Below, piece by piece: positions 11,730-22,745 of a stretch of 64,000 nt of DNA. How positions within the stretch are numbered: the stretch's first letter is position 1; each line of letters opens with the position of its first letter. The notes under the pieces are model-generated. The model was not told where the DNA came from. It worked only from the letters and a program-made list of their open reading frames with translations, and did no database searches. The translations under genes and the position numbers were made by a program. This DNA is from Phaeosaccion multiseriatum (taxonomy: Eukaryota; Ochrophyta, other classes): positions 3,038,001 through 3,102,000 of the forward strand of contig OZ218956.1 of the NCBI GenBank assembly GCA_965112735.1, given 5' to 3'.

Positions 11730-12218
11730 CCTGACTGAGGCCACGGGTAGCCACACTGTCAGATTGGGTTGTGGCAAGATATCAGACATTGGATTTGAAT
11801 CGTGAAGAAGGGGATTGAGGCAGGGTGGATGCAGCAAGTGTTTATTTTTTTTGTGATACGTGTAATCGTTTCGTGGGGCGGTTTTGTGTACTGTGCGGGG
11901 ACCGGGGGGGCGTAGTATAATTAGATACAAGGCGGGCCTGGTAGGTAGGGGGAAGGAGGAGGAGGGAAGAGGGGTGGGGTTGGCAAGAAGTGGGAGCCGG
12001 ATATTTAAGGGAAGGAGGTCCGGGCAGTGGAGCAAAGCCCGAAACAAAAAATAAAATATTTAGGTCTTTTCGTCGACCCTGGACAAGATGAGAGTAAGGG
12101 AAATAGAGTGCATCGATAATAATATCGATATAGATACTGATGAATCCCCCCCCCCGGGAAAAAATCGATGTGACTGTACCCTCCCTTGCCCATCTCTCTC
12201 TCTCCCTCCAAAAAAATT
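11730..12218. other. Spacer between protease and plastid-protein genes
   Basis: 489 bases between two plus-strand genes. It holds the 3' region of the protease gene and the promoter of the next. AT-richer stretches occur at 12001-12060 and 12112-12140. No ORF or repeat worth calling. Confidence 0.4.
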
Positions 12219-15076
12219 ATGATGTACCGCTCCAGCATTGCGTTCCTGGCCATGCTGGCGGTGGCCATGGCCTTCGCCCCGTCGGCTCTCCTGGCAAGCC
12301 AACGGAGGCTGCAGGGCGGTGTGGGCAGCGGCAGCGGTCGGTCCTCTTCCTACAGGGGCAGCTCGGCGCTCAACATGTCACTCGAAGACCTTGAGAAGCG
12401 GCTGGCGGAGAAGGACGCAGCACAAGTACCGAAGGTAACGATAGGTGGGGTGCGTGGCCCATGTTTTCCCTGTGTGATTTGCCTTGGGCTCTTTTGTGTG
12501 AAAGGGTGACACGTCGAAGGTGTGTGACGTGTGGGTAATGTGTCTGGCTCATGTCACGTGTTTCTCCTCTGGTAGGCCCTGCTTGTGGCCGTGCTATAGT
12601 GCACAATCGCACCGAAACTCTTGCGTTTGCTGCTTGTACTTTTGCTGAGTATTTTAGCTGAGCCCTCACCTCTCTCGTGCCTCTCTCTCTCTCCTCTCTC
12701 CTCTCCCCCCCCCCCCCCCTCTCTCTCTCGCTCTCTCTCTCCTTCCTCGTCCCCCTCTTGTTGTTTTCCTTGTTTTCTTTGCATCTGGGACCTCCTCTCT
12801 TTCGCGTGCCTTGGTGCGGGCCTTACAACTAAAAGGGAGGGAAGGCTTCTAAGGCTCCTAAGGCTACTGCCCCTGCCACTGCCCCTAAGGCGGCTGCCCC
12901 TGCCCCTGCCCCTAAGGCGGCTTCCTTTGGGTTTGGGAAGAAGGCCCCTGCGCCGGCCCCTGCCCCTGTAGTGATCCCTGCTCCCGCCCCCCCCGCACCT
13001 GTCGTCAAGGCCAAGTCCTCATCAGGTGAGAGAGGAAAGGAAGAGAAATAGGAGGAGGAGAGAAGGAGGAGGAGAGAAGGAGGGGGAGGAGGAGGAGCAG
13101 GAAGAGGAGGAGCAGGAAAGAAGCGTATCATATGACTCCGGCGGGGGACAGCCGAGCGAGCGAGGAGGATAGTGGAGATGTGTCAATGAAGATCAAGTGG
13201 CTGCGGTATCGCTGCGCGCGTAGACGCAGCAGTTGTGGAACGGCAGCAGAAGCTCGGCAGGCAAGAGAGTGCCGAGGCCTGAAGCAAGAATGCGACCGGG
13301 CCAAACAGCAGTGATGGAGGGGTTGCCTTCCGTGTGTCTGGAAGTGGAGCTGCGATGGTCTGAAGAAGAGCACGGCCAGCAGCAGCAGGGGGAGGAGGCT
13401 GAAGAGGGGGGGGGGGTGAGCAGAGCAGCAGCAGCAGCAGCAGCATAGTGTTTGCTACGAAGAGGGGGGATGAGCAGAGCAGCAGCAGTAGCAGTAGTAG
13501 CATTGCTTGGTCAAGGGTTGTGTTGCAGGGGGTCGTCGTGGAGGGAGGCAAAGGGCGGCGGCCAGCCAGTGTTGGCGCAAGGAGCACGGCTGTACCACCA
13601 ACAGCAGTGGCCGTGACGCCCTTTGCAGAGGGGTGTTTCTTCCCCTCCTCTTCCGTCCCTTCCCAACTGCACTCAAGGGCGTGTGCGTGTGTGTGTGGAC
13701 ATGTACGCTTTCACATGACAGGCACACACGCGTGCGTGGCGTTTGGTTTGTCGCTTGTCTCCTGCCGCTCCCTCGGAAGCACTCTGCTTTACCTACCTGG
13801 CGGCTCTATCCCCCTCTCACTCGGTCCCTGCCTCCGTCCTGTCCTCCCTCCCTTCCTTCCGTCCCCCTCTGGCTGCAATCACTCCCCCCTCCTCCGTTCC
13901 AGAGGGCGGAAACTTCGTGGTGCCTGGAGTGGCCCTCGGTGCACTTCCCTGGATTGTGGCTCCGGTGGCGGCCCTGGCTGCTGTGCGGCCCATCCTCGCT
14001 AAGGTGTGTGTGTTTGTGTGTGTGTGTGCGTTTGTGTGTGTATATGTGTGTGTGATCACGTTACCACGTCAGGTCATCAACTTTGCTCGGTTTGCTGGAC
14101 CCTTGCCGGTTGGTGCCCGAGACGGCGATTCTAACCCCTGAACTCTCTTCTCGTGTGGTGTCCTCCTCCTCCTCCTCCTCCTCCTCCTCCTCCTCCTCCT
14201 CCTCCTCCTCCCCTCCTCCTCCTCCTTCTCCTCCTCCTCTTTCTCCTCCTCCTCCTCCTCCTCCTCCTCCTCCTCCCTTCTCTTGTGATGGAACCGAAAG
14301 GGAGCCGCAGCGCGAGCGGAGGCAGCACGAGCTGCGGAGGAGAAGGCAGCGAAGGAGGCGGCCATGGCAGCAGCGTCGGGCCTCAATGGGCAGGACAAGA
14401 GTGCCCTCACCGTTGTAGGTGCGTAGAAGAGAGGGAGACAATGAAGGAGAGAGAGATAGAGACAGACAAGACAGACAGGCAGACACAAAACACACACGCA
14501 CACACATACACACACACAATGAGAGGGAGGAGAGCGGGGGCAGGCAGGAGGCGGGGTGAGCGAACATCTCCTCCCTCTCCTTCCTTGTCTTTTGCGCTCT
14601 CCATCCGAAGCAAGCTCTCCACTCCCCGCCCCTCCCCGCAGCTTTGTGCCCACTGACTTACTGACTTACTGCTTGTCACGTTGCTTTTCGTGCTGATGTC
14701 GTTCCCTTGTCTCGTTGCCTTTCCTTTCCCTCCCTTCCCTCCTCTATGCACAAACACTTTCTATGCATGTCCACACATACATACCTGCCAGGCGGACTCC
14801 TGGCCACCGCCATCGGTGGTCTGCTGCTCCAGCCCCTCCTGTTCGGAGGAGGAGGTGCCCCTAAGCCCCCCACCCCCCCCGCAGCGCCCGCTGTGAGCAG
14901 GCCCAAGGTTGTCGCCCCTGCCCCTGCCCCTGCCCCCGCCGCGCCCGTAGGTAAGTCAATGAATGACTCCAGGGGGAGGAGTGGGAAAGAGGCTTTTGAT
15001 TAGGATTCTGGAGTGCAATGACCAGCATTGAAGGGGGGGGGGGGCACTTTGGCGATACTGGGGCGTGGGTGTGTGT

Positions 15077-15116
<40 letters not shown>

Positions 15117-15334
15117 CGGGCGCGTTGTACATGCGTGCGTGCTCTATTGCAGTGGGTTTTAGTGGCAATGGGTGGCGGGGGGATGGTGGGGAGGGAGGGG
15201 GATGCACACTCTTTCTTACATGCTTTTGCTCTGTGTTTCTGACCTACCCCCCTTCATTCCTCGTTCCCCTGTGCCATTACTCACAACCGCTCTTCCCCCT
15301 TCGCCGCCCCGCCCGTCTCATCAATCACACACAC

Positions 15335-15406
<72 letters not shown>

Positions 15407-15866
15407 ACACACCCACACACACAACCAGCCGCACCAAAAGCAGCCCCTGCCCCTGCTCCGGCCCCGGCGCCTGAGAAGAAGGCCGCCCCTGCGCCTGCTC
15501 CTGCTCCTGCCCCTGCTCCGGCCCCTGTCAAGGGGTCAGCACCTGCTCCTGCCCCTGCGCCTGCCCCTGCCCCTGCTCCTGCTCCGGCCCCTGTCAAGAA
15601 GCCAGCACCTGCTCCTGCCCCGGCGCCTGTGCAGAAGGCCGCCCCTGCTCCTGCTCCGGCCCCTGTCAAGAAGCCAGCACCTGCTCCTGCCCCTGCCCCT
15701 GCTCCTCCGGCAGATCTTAAGGCCCCCGCCACCAGCGGTCAGGTAAGGGAAGGAAGGATTTAATCTAAACGGAGTGCAACAGGAGTTTATTGCAATGCCT
15801 GCGCGCTCCTCTTTGTTGCATTTGTATGTATTGCCACTCACCCACTCGATCTTCTGTCGTTGTTGT

Positions 15867-15913
<47 letters not shown>

Positions 15914-16031
15914 CCTGTCGTTGTACAATGGTTTTATGAATCAGGGCCGAGTATTGGAGGCAGAGACGGTGGACCCCGCCCTCCTCAACTCCCTCAAGAG
16001 CATGAGCAAGAGCACCCAGCTCAAGAAATAA
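12219..16031 (+). CDS. Plastid-targeted Pro/Ala-rich membrane protein, unknown
   Basis: Eight exons in phase: 12219-12434, 12836-13025, 13903-14003, 14073-14108, 14301-14418, 14792-14950, 15429-15742, 15945-16031; about 406 residues. The N-terminus (MMYRSSIAFLAMLAVAMAFAPSA) is a signal peptide cleaved before Phe, the bipartite signal that sends proteins into secondary red plastids. The mature part has two hydrophobic segments (VALGALPWIVAPVAALAAV, about 143-161; GLLATAIGGLLLQPLLF, about 222-238) separated by an Ala/Glu/Lys helix. Both sides carry long Pro-Ala linkers (PAPAPAPVKK units), most of them in exon 7, like the flexible arms of lipoyl-enzyme E2 subunits, but no lipoyl or catalytic domain is present. 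The C-terminus ends SMSKSTQLKK. No family was recognised; a thylakoid or envelope protein is an inference. The short exon 4 (36 bases) is the least certain part. Confidence 0.7.
14160..14279 (+). repeat. (CTC)n tract before a splice acceptor
   Basis: About 120 bases of almost pure CTC triplets ending some 20 bases before the acceptor at 14300 of the plastid-protein gene. It is well placed to act as the polypyrimidine tract. Confidence 0.85.
15065..15113 (+). repeat. (GT)n microsatellite
   Basis: Dinucleotide run in intron 6 of the plastid-protein gene. The same intron ends with a (CA)n run at 15329-15424, which directly precedes the exon 7 acceptor. Confidence 0.9.
15329..15424 (+). repeat. 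(CA)n microsatellite
   Basis: About 95 bases of CA repeats ending next to the acceptor CAACCAG at 15422-15428. With the (GT)n run upstream, the transcript of this intron could fold into a GU/CA hairpin. Confidence 0.9.
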
Positions 16032-17016
16032 GTCAGCAATGAAGAGGAGGAGACGAGAGGAGAGGAGTATTTATTGGTTGCTTCGGTCAAGGGCAGCAGC
16101 ACAAGTTGGTGATACAGCAGCAGCGTCGTACAGTGGGGGAGGGGGCGGGGGGGGGGGGCTAGTTCGCCCTCGGTGGAGAGAGTGAGGGATAGAGATAGAA
16201 AAGGAGAGACTCGGGAGGAGAGGGAAGGTGAGCTTTTCATTTACCGGACGGAGTATATTTAGGCGTATGCAAGAGCGAAGAAGCGTTTACTTTCATTTTT
16301 TTTTACTTGACACAAACGATGATTAATGGTATAGAGTAGAGTTGCTGACTCTCCTCCCCTTCTTTCTGACTCCTGTACGACGTTAGGAAGAAATGATTGA
16401 GGGGTGCTATAGTCCGCTGCTTCCCCTTCCCTCGTTCATCACATATCTTTACTCAATTTTTTTATTAAAATCATATTTTCTAATTTAAGTTATTACACAT
16501 AGAAAAGAGGAAGGAACCCCGAGCCCCCCGTTTGCGTTGCCACATCACAGCACCATTGTACTTCCAACGTGCCTGAAGCAAAAGCCCTCCCTCGAGTGTC
16601 AACCACAACACAAAAACAGACAGAACAAACACAACGACTACAGTAATAGACACCGCAACAAAAGAAAGAAAAAGCCTCCTCGCCTCTTGTATCGAAGCCT
16701 GTGCCCTCTCTCTCTCTTTCGAGGCTTCTATCGCATCGTGCGATAGCATAGGCTTTCTCTCTCTCTCTCTCTCTCGGCTCCCTCCCCTTCCCCTCCGGCC
16801 CTCCTCCATCTCGAGGGCTCTCTTCACGGTCCTATCCCGTCTTAGATATCATTTCGCTTCCTCATCGCAATATCCCCCCTCCCCCTCCGCCCCCCTTTTC
16901 CAGCTCCCTCCTCTTCCCTTCACTACCCTCCTTCCCAGCAGCCTAGCATTCGGTCGCTGACGCATTCGGTCGCTGACGCCCCAATCTGCCTCGATACCGC
17001 AGACTCACACCTTGTC
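16032..17016. other. Convergent spacer with AT-rich and tandem-repeat DNA
   Basis: Region between the 3' ends of the plastid-protein gene (+) and the zinc-knuckle gene (-). It contains one exact copy of the dispersed 13-base motif (16105-16117), a (TC)n run near 16757-16775 and a 17-base unit repeated twice (GCATTCGGTCGCTGAC-, 16946-16980). No convincing gene was seen. Confidence 0.5.
16105..16117 (+). repeat. Dispersed 13-bp motif, exact copy
   Basis: Followed by CAGCAG; in the spacer 3' of the plastid-protein gene. Confidence 0.85.
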
Positions 17017-17399
17017 TCACAGCTCTTTGGTGTGAGAGACCACAGGGGTCGGCTGGGACGGGGGCTGCAACTGCCCTTCTGCTGATGCTACTGCTGCTGC
17101 GGCTGCTGCATTCACTTGCGCCATTTGAGCGTCATTCATTGGCTGCTGTTGTATCACCTCCTGCTGCGCCTGCTGCGCCTGTAGCTGCTGTTCTAGTTGC
17201 TGCTGCTGTTGTTGCTGTTGTTGCTGTTGCTGTTGTTGTTGCTGGAGCTGCTGCTGGTGCACGGCGGCTTGCTGCGCCAGCTGCTGCTGCTGCTGCTGGA
17301 GTTGCTGGGCCTGCTGCTCAAGCTGCTGCTGGTGTTGGTACTGCTGTTGCTGCTGCAGCAGCTGCTGTTGTTGCTGCTGCTGTAGCTGCTGCTGCTGCA

Positions 17400-17434
<35 letters not shown>

Positions 17435-17858
17435 AGATGGCCCATAGGACTGGCTGCTGCTGCTGACGCGGCCTCCATCTCTTCTCTACTCCTCTTCGTG
17501 CCAGTGGCATCAGCCTCGCCGACGGTACCGGCGGCGGTGGGGGCGAGCGCAGCAGGCTGTCCCATCACCACTCCAACAGCAGCGGCAGCAGCGGCAGCAG
17601 CAGCAGCAGCAGCAGCGGCAGGGTCGGTACTGGCATCCACAGCGGTGATGGGATTCATCGGAGCCACGGAAACAGGGCCAGTATTGAGGACGTCCACCAT
17701 TGGGGTCGGCGCGAGGACCATCCCCTGCTGCTGAAGTTGAAGCTGCTGCTGCTGTAACTGCTGTTGCTGCAACTGCTGCTGCTGCTGCTGCTGCTGAAGC
17801 TGTAGCTGCTGCTGTTGGTGTTGGTGCGCCACCTGCTGCTGTAGCTGCTGCTGTCCCA

Positions 17859-17890
<32 letters not shown>

Positions 17891-19139
17891 ACTCCCAAGC
17901 CACCAGGAGTCACAAGCTGGTGCTGGATCGTCGCCCCAGGAGCCATGTGCGCCACCTGCTGCACCTGCTGATGCTGCATCATCTCCTCGCGAGCCACGGT
18001 CGCATGGTCTTGGCAGGGGTCCCCCTTGACCTTGACCACTCTCTTGCACCCATGTCTCGAGCAGCGCCACCGCTTGCCCCCGTGACTCGCACACACCCCG
18101 TTTTTCTCCGGGTACTTGTCGCACCCCTCATGCTTGCAGCGTTGCACCTTCGCTCCGTGACGGATGCACTTGCCAGCCTGTTGGGACTTCTTCCCACAGC
18201 CCTCGTAAGTGCATTTCTTCTCCTTGGCCCCATGCCGCACACAGAGCCCTGCCTGCCGAGCGCGATTCTGACAATTTGGCTCGGAGCATCTCTTCCGACT
18301 GATGTGCGCCCCGTGTCGCTTGCACACTCCGGAACGCTGGGCCTGCTTGTCGCAACCGTCCTGCTTGCACCGCTTACGATCGAGCCTCTTTCCATCCTCC
18401 GTCTCCGCATCCTCCCTCTGCTGCTGACTCTGCTGGAGCTGTATCTGATACTGCATATGCCGGGTCACATCGATAGGCACGCCCTGCTGGTGCGGGTGCT
18501 GAAGCTGAGCCTGCGGCAAGGCGCCCGGGATCTGACCAGCCTGCGCGTGCTGCACAAGGTGCTGCGGTTGGTGCCCCACCTGAGGCATCTGTTGAACGAT
18601 TTGCTGCACCTGTTAGTTGTTCGAGGGGTTGGGATTTATCGTCACAGCACAAGGAGGGAGGGGCAATAGGGTTAGAGGGAGATTGAGCTAAATTGAGTAC
18701 CCTCTACCACATATGGGTGGAGAAGTGATTCGAGCCATTTGGGGGAGCAATAGGAAACTCACTTGTTGTTGGATCTGTTGCTGCATGTGTAGGTCCTGCT
18801 GCTGCTGCAGTTGCTGGTGGTGTTGGAGCGTGGGCTCGGGGTAGGTGTGCTGCTGCGGCTGCTCTGGGTAGTGATGAGGCTGCGGGTGTTGGGGCACTTG
18901 GGAGGGCTGCTGCTGCTCAACCCCAACTTGGGCCACGGGGGCCGCCTGCTGCTGTGCCTGCTGCTGCTGCTGAACGTGCTGATGTTGCTGGACTTCCTGA
19001 AGTGTTTGCAGCTGATGGGGCTGGGGTTGGGGCTGGTGCAGCTGATGTTGGGGCTGTACGGGCTGCGGCTGCTGTACCCCATGTTCCTGAATAACGCCTG
19101 GAACGCCTTGCAGCACTTGCAACTGCTGGGGATGGAGCA

Positions 19140-19173
<34 letters not shown>

Positions 19174-19465
19174 GGGCTGTGGCTGTGGCTGTGGCTGTAC
19201 GTGTGCAGGTTGCTGCGGCTGCTGTTGTTGCTGGGGCTGCTGGGGTTGGTGCGCCACATGTTGCTGCTCGCCGCCTTGTGGGAGGGCTTGCAGCTGCTGG
19301 GGCGGGGGTGGCAGCTGCGGAGGCTGATGCGGCTGCTCCGGCTGCTGCTGCTCCCCGACGTGGGGCGGGGGCTGTACCATATGCTGTTGCTGGGTGTCCT
19401 GAAGCGTTGGCACCTGGTGTGGGGGTGCTGGCTGTGGGTGTTGGGGTGCTGGCAGCTGCTCCGCT

Positions 19466-19498
<33 letters not shown>

Positions 19499-19950
19499 CC
19501 AAGCACCTGGGGCGGCTGCTGCTCTAACTGCTGGTGGGGGGCCGCCGGCTGCTCCACATGCTGGGGCTGAGGCTGCTGCTGTGGCTGTGGCAGTTGTTGT
19601 TGCACATCTTGGTGCTGCTCGGGTTGGGTGGGGGCCTGTGGGTGTGGCAGTTGCAGTTGCTCCGGCTGCGGCTCCGGCTGTTGCGGTGGCGGCAGGGTCG
19701 GCGGTGGCGGCAGCGATGGCGGCCGCTCTTGTTCCTCCAGGCCCCCTCCACCCTCCCCCCCCTCCTCCCCGCCCCCCTCCGACCCGGACTGCTGAGTCTG
19801 TTGCTGCTCCTGCTGCTGCTGCTGTTCCGCCTGTTGCTCGGGGGGCTGCATTTGTGGCACCTGTGGTGTGTGGGGCGGCACCTCCACCCCCTGCTGCGGC
19901 TGCTCCTGCTGCTCCAGCTGCTGCCCACCCTCAGAGATCATTGTACTCAT
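17017..19950 (-). CDS. Gln-rich protein with five WRKY19-like zinc knuckles
   Basis: Two exons (minus): 19950-18763 and 18609-17017; donor GTGAGT after codon 396, about 926 residues. Exon 1 is almost entirely Gln/Pro/His-rich. Exon 2 carries five consecutive units of pattern C-x4-C-x(9-10)-C-x2-H, about residues 476-600: CKQDGCDK...CKRHG, CSEPNCQN...CVRHG, CTYEGCGK...CIRHG, CKHEGCDK...CASHG and CSRHGCKR...CQDH. This Cys/His repeat is common in stramenopile nuclear proteins annotated as WRKY19-like, and is thought to bind zinc and possibly nucleic acid. Poly-Q and poly-A tracts follow to the C-terminus. Transcriptional regulation is a plausible role but only inferred; no WRKYGQK motif is present. 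Divergent from the next gene over 500 bases. Confidence 0.8.
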
Positions 19951-20450
19951 TGGTGCCGTGTCAAGGCGGTCCAGTTCTTCTAGAAGTTGTCCCCCCCTCG
20001 TTCTCCCCCTCTTCCTTGGCGTCTCCCCAGCTGCTCAAGCCCTGTGTCCCGCGCAGCCCGGAGAGGCCAGGAGAAGGAGGGGAGCGAGAGAGAGGGGAGG
20101 CAGGACAGTTGGGCAGGGGGAAGAGCAACTGTCGGTCAAGACAGACAAACGGGAGGATTGCGGAGCGAAGCTCCTATCCACCCATGCGCGCCTCGCTACC
20201 CGCTTCCTCACCTCAGCTTTTCCAGCGAGCACAGAAGGAAGCCTAGCAAAGCCTCGTCTCTCCAACGGGAGAGAAGGCGGCAAAAAATAAGGCAGCGCTC
20301 CAGGTGGGTGTGGGGGCAATGCGCCCCGGGAGAGAGTTGTCCAGCCAATTTCTTACCGAAAGAAATATTTACTAAGATTTCGACATCGATTTGACGTTTC
20401 AATCGTGTTTCAATCTGAAAAAAGCTGCTCTTGCCTGTCGTGCACCCACT
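19951..20450. promoter_or_regulatory. Divergent spacer, zinc-knuckle gene / large gene
   Basis: 500 bases between two starts on opposite strands, expected to hold both promoters. No repeat family or clear motif was recognised. Confidence 0.4.
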
Positions 20451-22713
20451 ATGATGAAGCCTGGTCCGGTGCCGGTTCCAGGTGGATACGGCGCGCATGC
20501 GGGGCCAGGGGGTGCTGTTGGAGGTGAGCGCGCGCAACTACATTGTATGGCCAAACCTCATTTTCACGTGCTCATTTTGCTTCTTTTTCTCCTTTTCTTC
20601 GCTCTCTCTCTGTCTGCCTAACTCCTCGCGCGCCTCGTCTCCCTTCAAACGACCCCCACCCACCCCCACCCCCCTCTCTCTCACACACACACACTCTCTC
20701 TCTCTCTCTCGCTCTCTTTCTCTCCTCTCTGGTGCGTCTCTCCATTGAACTCGCTCTGGGCCAGGTCCAGCTGTGAAGAAATCGCACGCACCCGCCCCAT
20801 ACCGGAGGCCGCGAATGCAAAAGTTACGTAAGCCGCAGCAGCAGTGCAGCAGCAGTAGGAGTCCCGGCCATTTTCCAGGCCACCATGGCAGCCCGGCTTC
20901 CAATTCCTCCTCCTCCCCGGTAGGGGAGTTGGCTTCTTTTCCCTTGTGCATGCCTCCTGCTGGAGGAGCAAACAACAACGTCACCGCACGACACGGAGCG
21001 GCCAAAGGCGGGGCTGGGGGCAGGGGAAGAGGGGCAGGGGGGGGGGGGGGAGGAGGAGCAGCAGCTCGGGAGGGGAGGAGTCCGCCACCTGCGCTCCCTG
21101 CCTCTGCCTTCAGCTCCGTTGCGGCTGCATTTGACTTCACGCACCACGTGGACACAGACCCCGCGGCGGAGCTGCTGGTGCTCAAGGCCCTGCTAGTCAG
21201 GGAGAGCTTCTTAGGCAGGCTGGAGGACCTGTGCAGTAGGCTAAAGAGAGGGGAGGTGAGTGAGTGAGTGAGTGAGGGAGGGAGAGAGGGGATGAGAGAG
21301 AGGGAGGGAGAGGAGGGGTGAGTAAGTGTCACAGCAACAGTAGTGGCACTGAGGGGGGACGGTTCATCGGAGACGACAGGATTCTGCTCATGCCGATGCA
21401 TTGCCCATCTTTGAGGCCTGTGAGAAGGCCTTGGCTCAGGCTGGCGGAGGTGCTCAGGTCAGCACGTCAGGTCATTTAGCTCAATCGGAGCGGGCTGCGG
21501 CTGCTGCTGCTGCGGCGGCTGCTGCTGCAGACTACGATACCACGGGGGAAGATGATGCCGTCAATGCAGAAGGCAATCGTTGGAAATGGACGCACTCGTT
21601 TTCCCTCTTTTAACCCTTTTGTCTTTCCCGTTCGACTCCTCTCCTCCCCCTCTTCTATTTGCAATCTATCTGAATCCGGTCCGTCCTTCCTGTCCTGTCC
21701 TGTCCTGTCCACCCACCCCACCACCAGGAGGTGCCTCTTCGCTCGGATAATAACAACAATCACAACCACAACCACAACAACCACAACAACAACATCGCCA
21801 ACAACACCAACGCCGGAGTGCTCAACCTTATGACGAGAATCCGTGAAACGTCCGTCGATGTTGTCCACGCAATCTCGCAGTGGAGAGCGGGGGCAGGGGG
21901 GGGGGCGGAGGTGGGAGAGGGGAGGAGGGATGCGGATCCGCAGCAGCAGCAGCAGCAGCAGCTGCCGCCAGCCTTCGTATGGCAGGGGGAGAACTACCTG
22001 CTCAAGGTTAGGAGTGAGTGGGGGAGGGTAGTAAAGGATGGTCTGTTTTGTCACTTGCATAGAGAGGTCGCTCCTCACCTCTTACGATACCACTGATCTG
22101 TAACGTACCATCATGGGGTGGCTAAGCTACGATTTCTAACATCATATTTATTGGGCGGTAATGTCTTGTGCTGCAGATGGCGAACGATCTCAACTTTTTG
22201 GCGGGAGTGGAGCCTTTGGTTGCGGCGCTGCAAATCCCCCCAGCGAGCTTGTGCCGGAATCCTTTCATGCTGCCACAGACCTTAGACGAACAGCGGATGG
22301 AGGAGCAGAGGCGGAGCGGCGCAGACGCCGCCGCTGGCTCTGAGGTACCGACTGAGGGTGGTACTACCTCGGACAGAGAGGACAAAGGACCTGGAGGAGG
22401 AGGAGGAGGAGAAGAGGGACAGGCGATAGCCGACACACCGGAGCAGCAGCAGCAAGAAGAGGAAGAGGAAGAGGAGGAGGAGGAGGAGGAGGAGTACGGG
22501 GGAGACGACGAGTGGCAAGTGGATGGCCCGTCTGAGGCTCCCAACAGCGGCGGCGAAGTGGATGGAAGAGGGGGGAGAGGAGAGGGAGGAGGGGCGAGCC
22601 GGAGCGCTACGGGCAGCGATGTGAGCGGGGAAGGTGGATGCCTCTCTCCACGGAGTATGGAAAGAAAGAGGGTAAGTCGTGGGGAGGAGGAGGAGGAGGA
22701 GGAGGAGGAGGAG

Positions 22714-22745
<32 letters not shown>

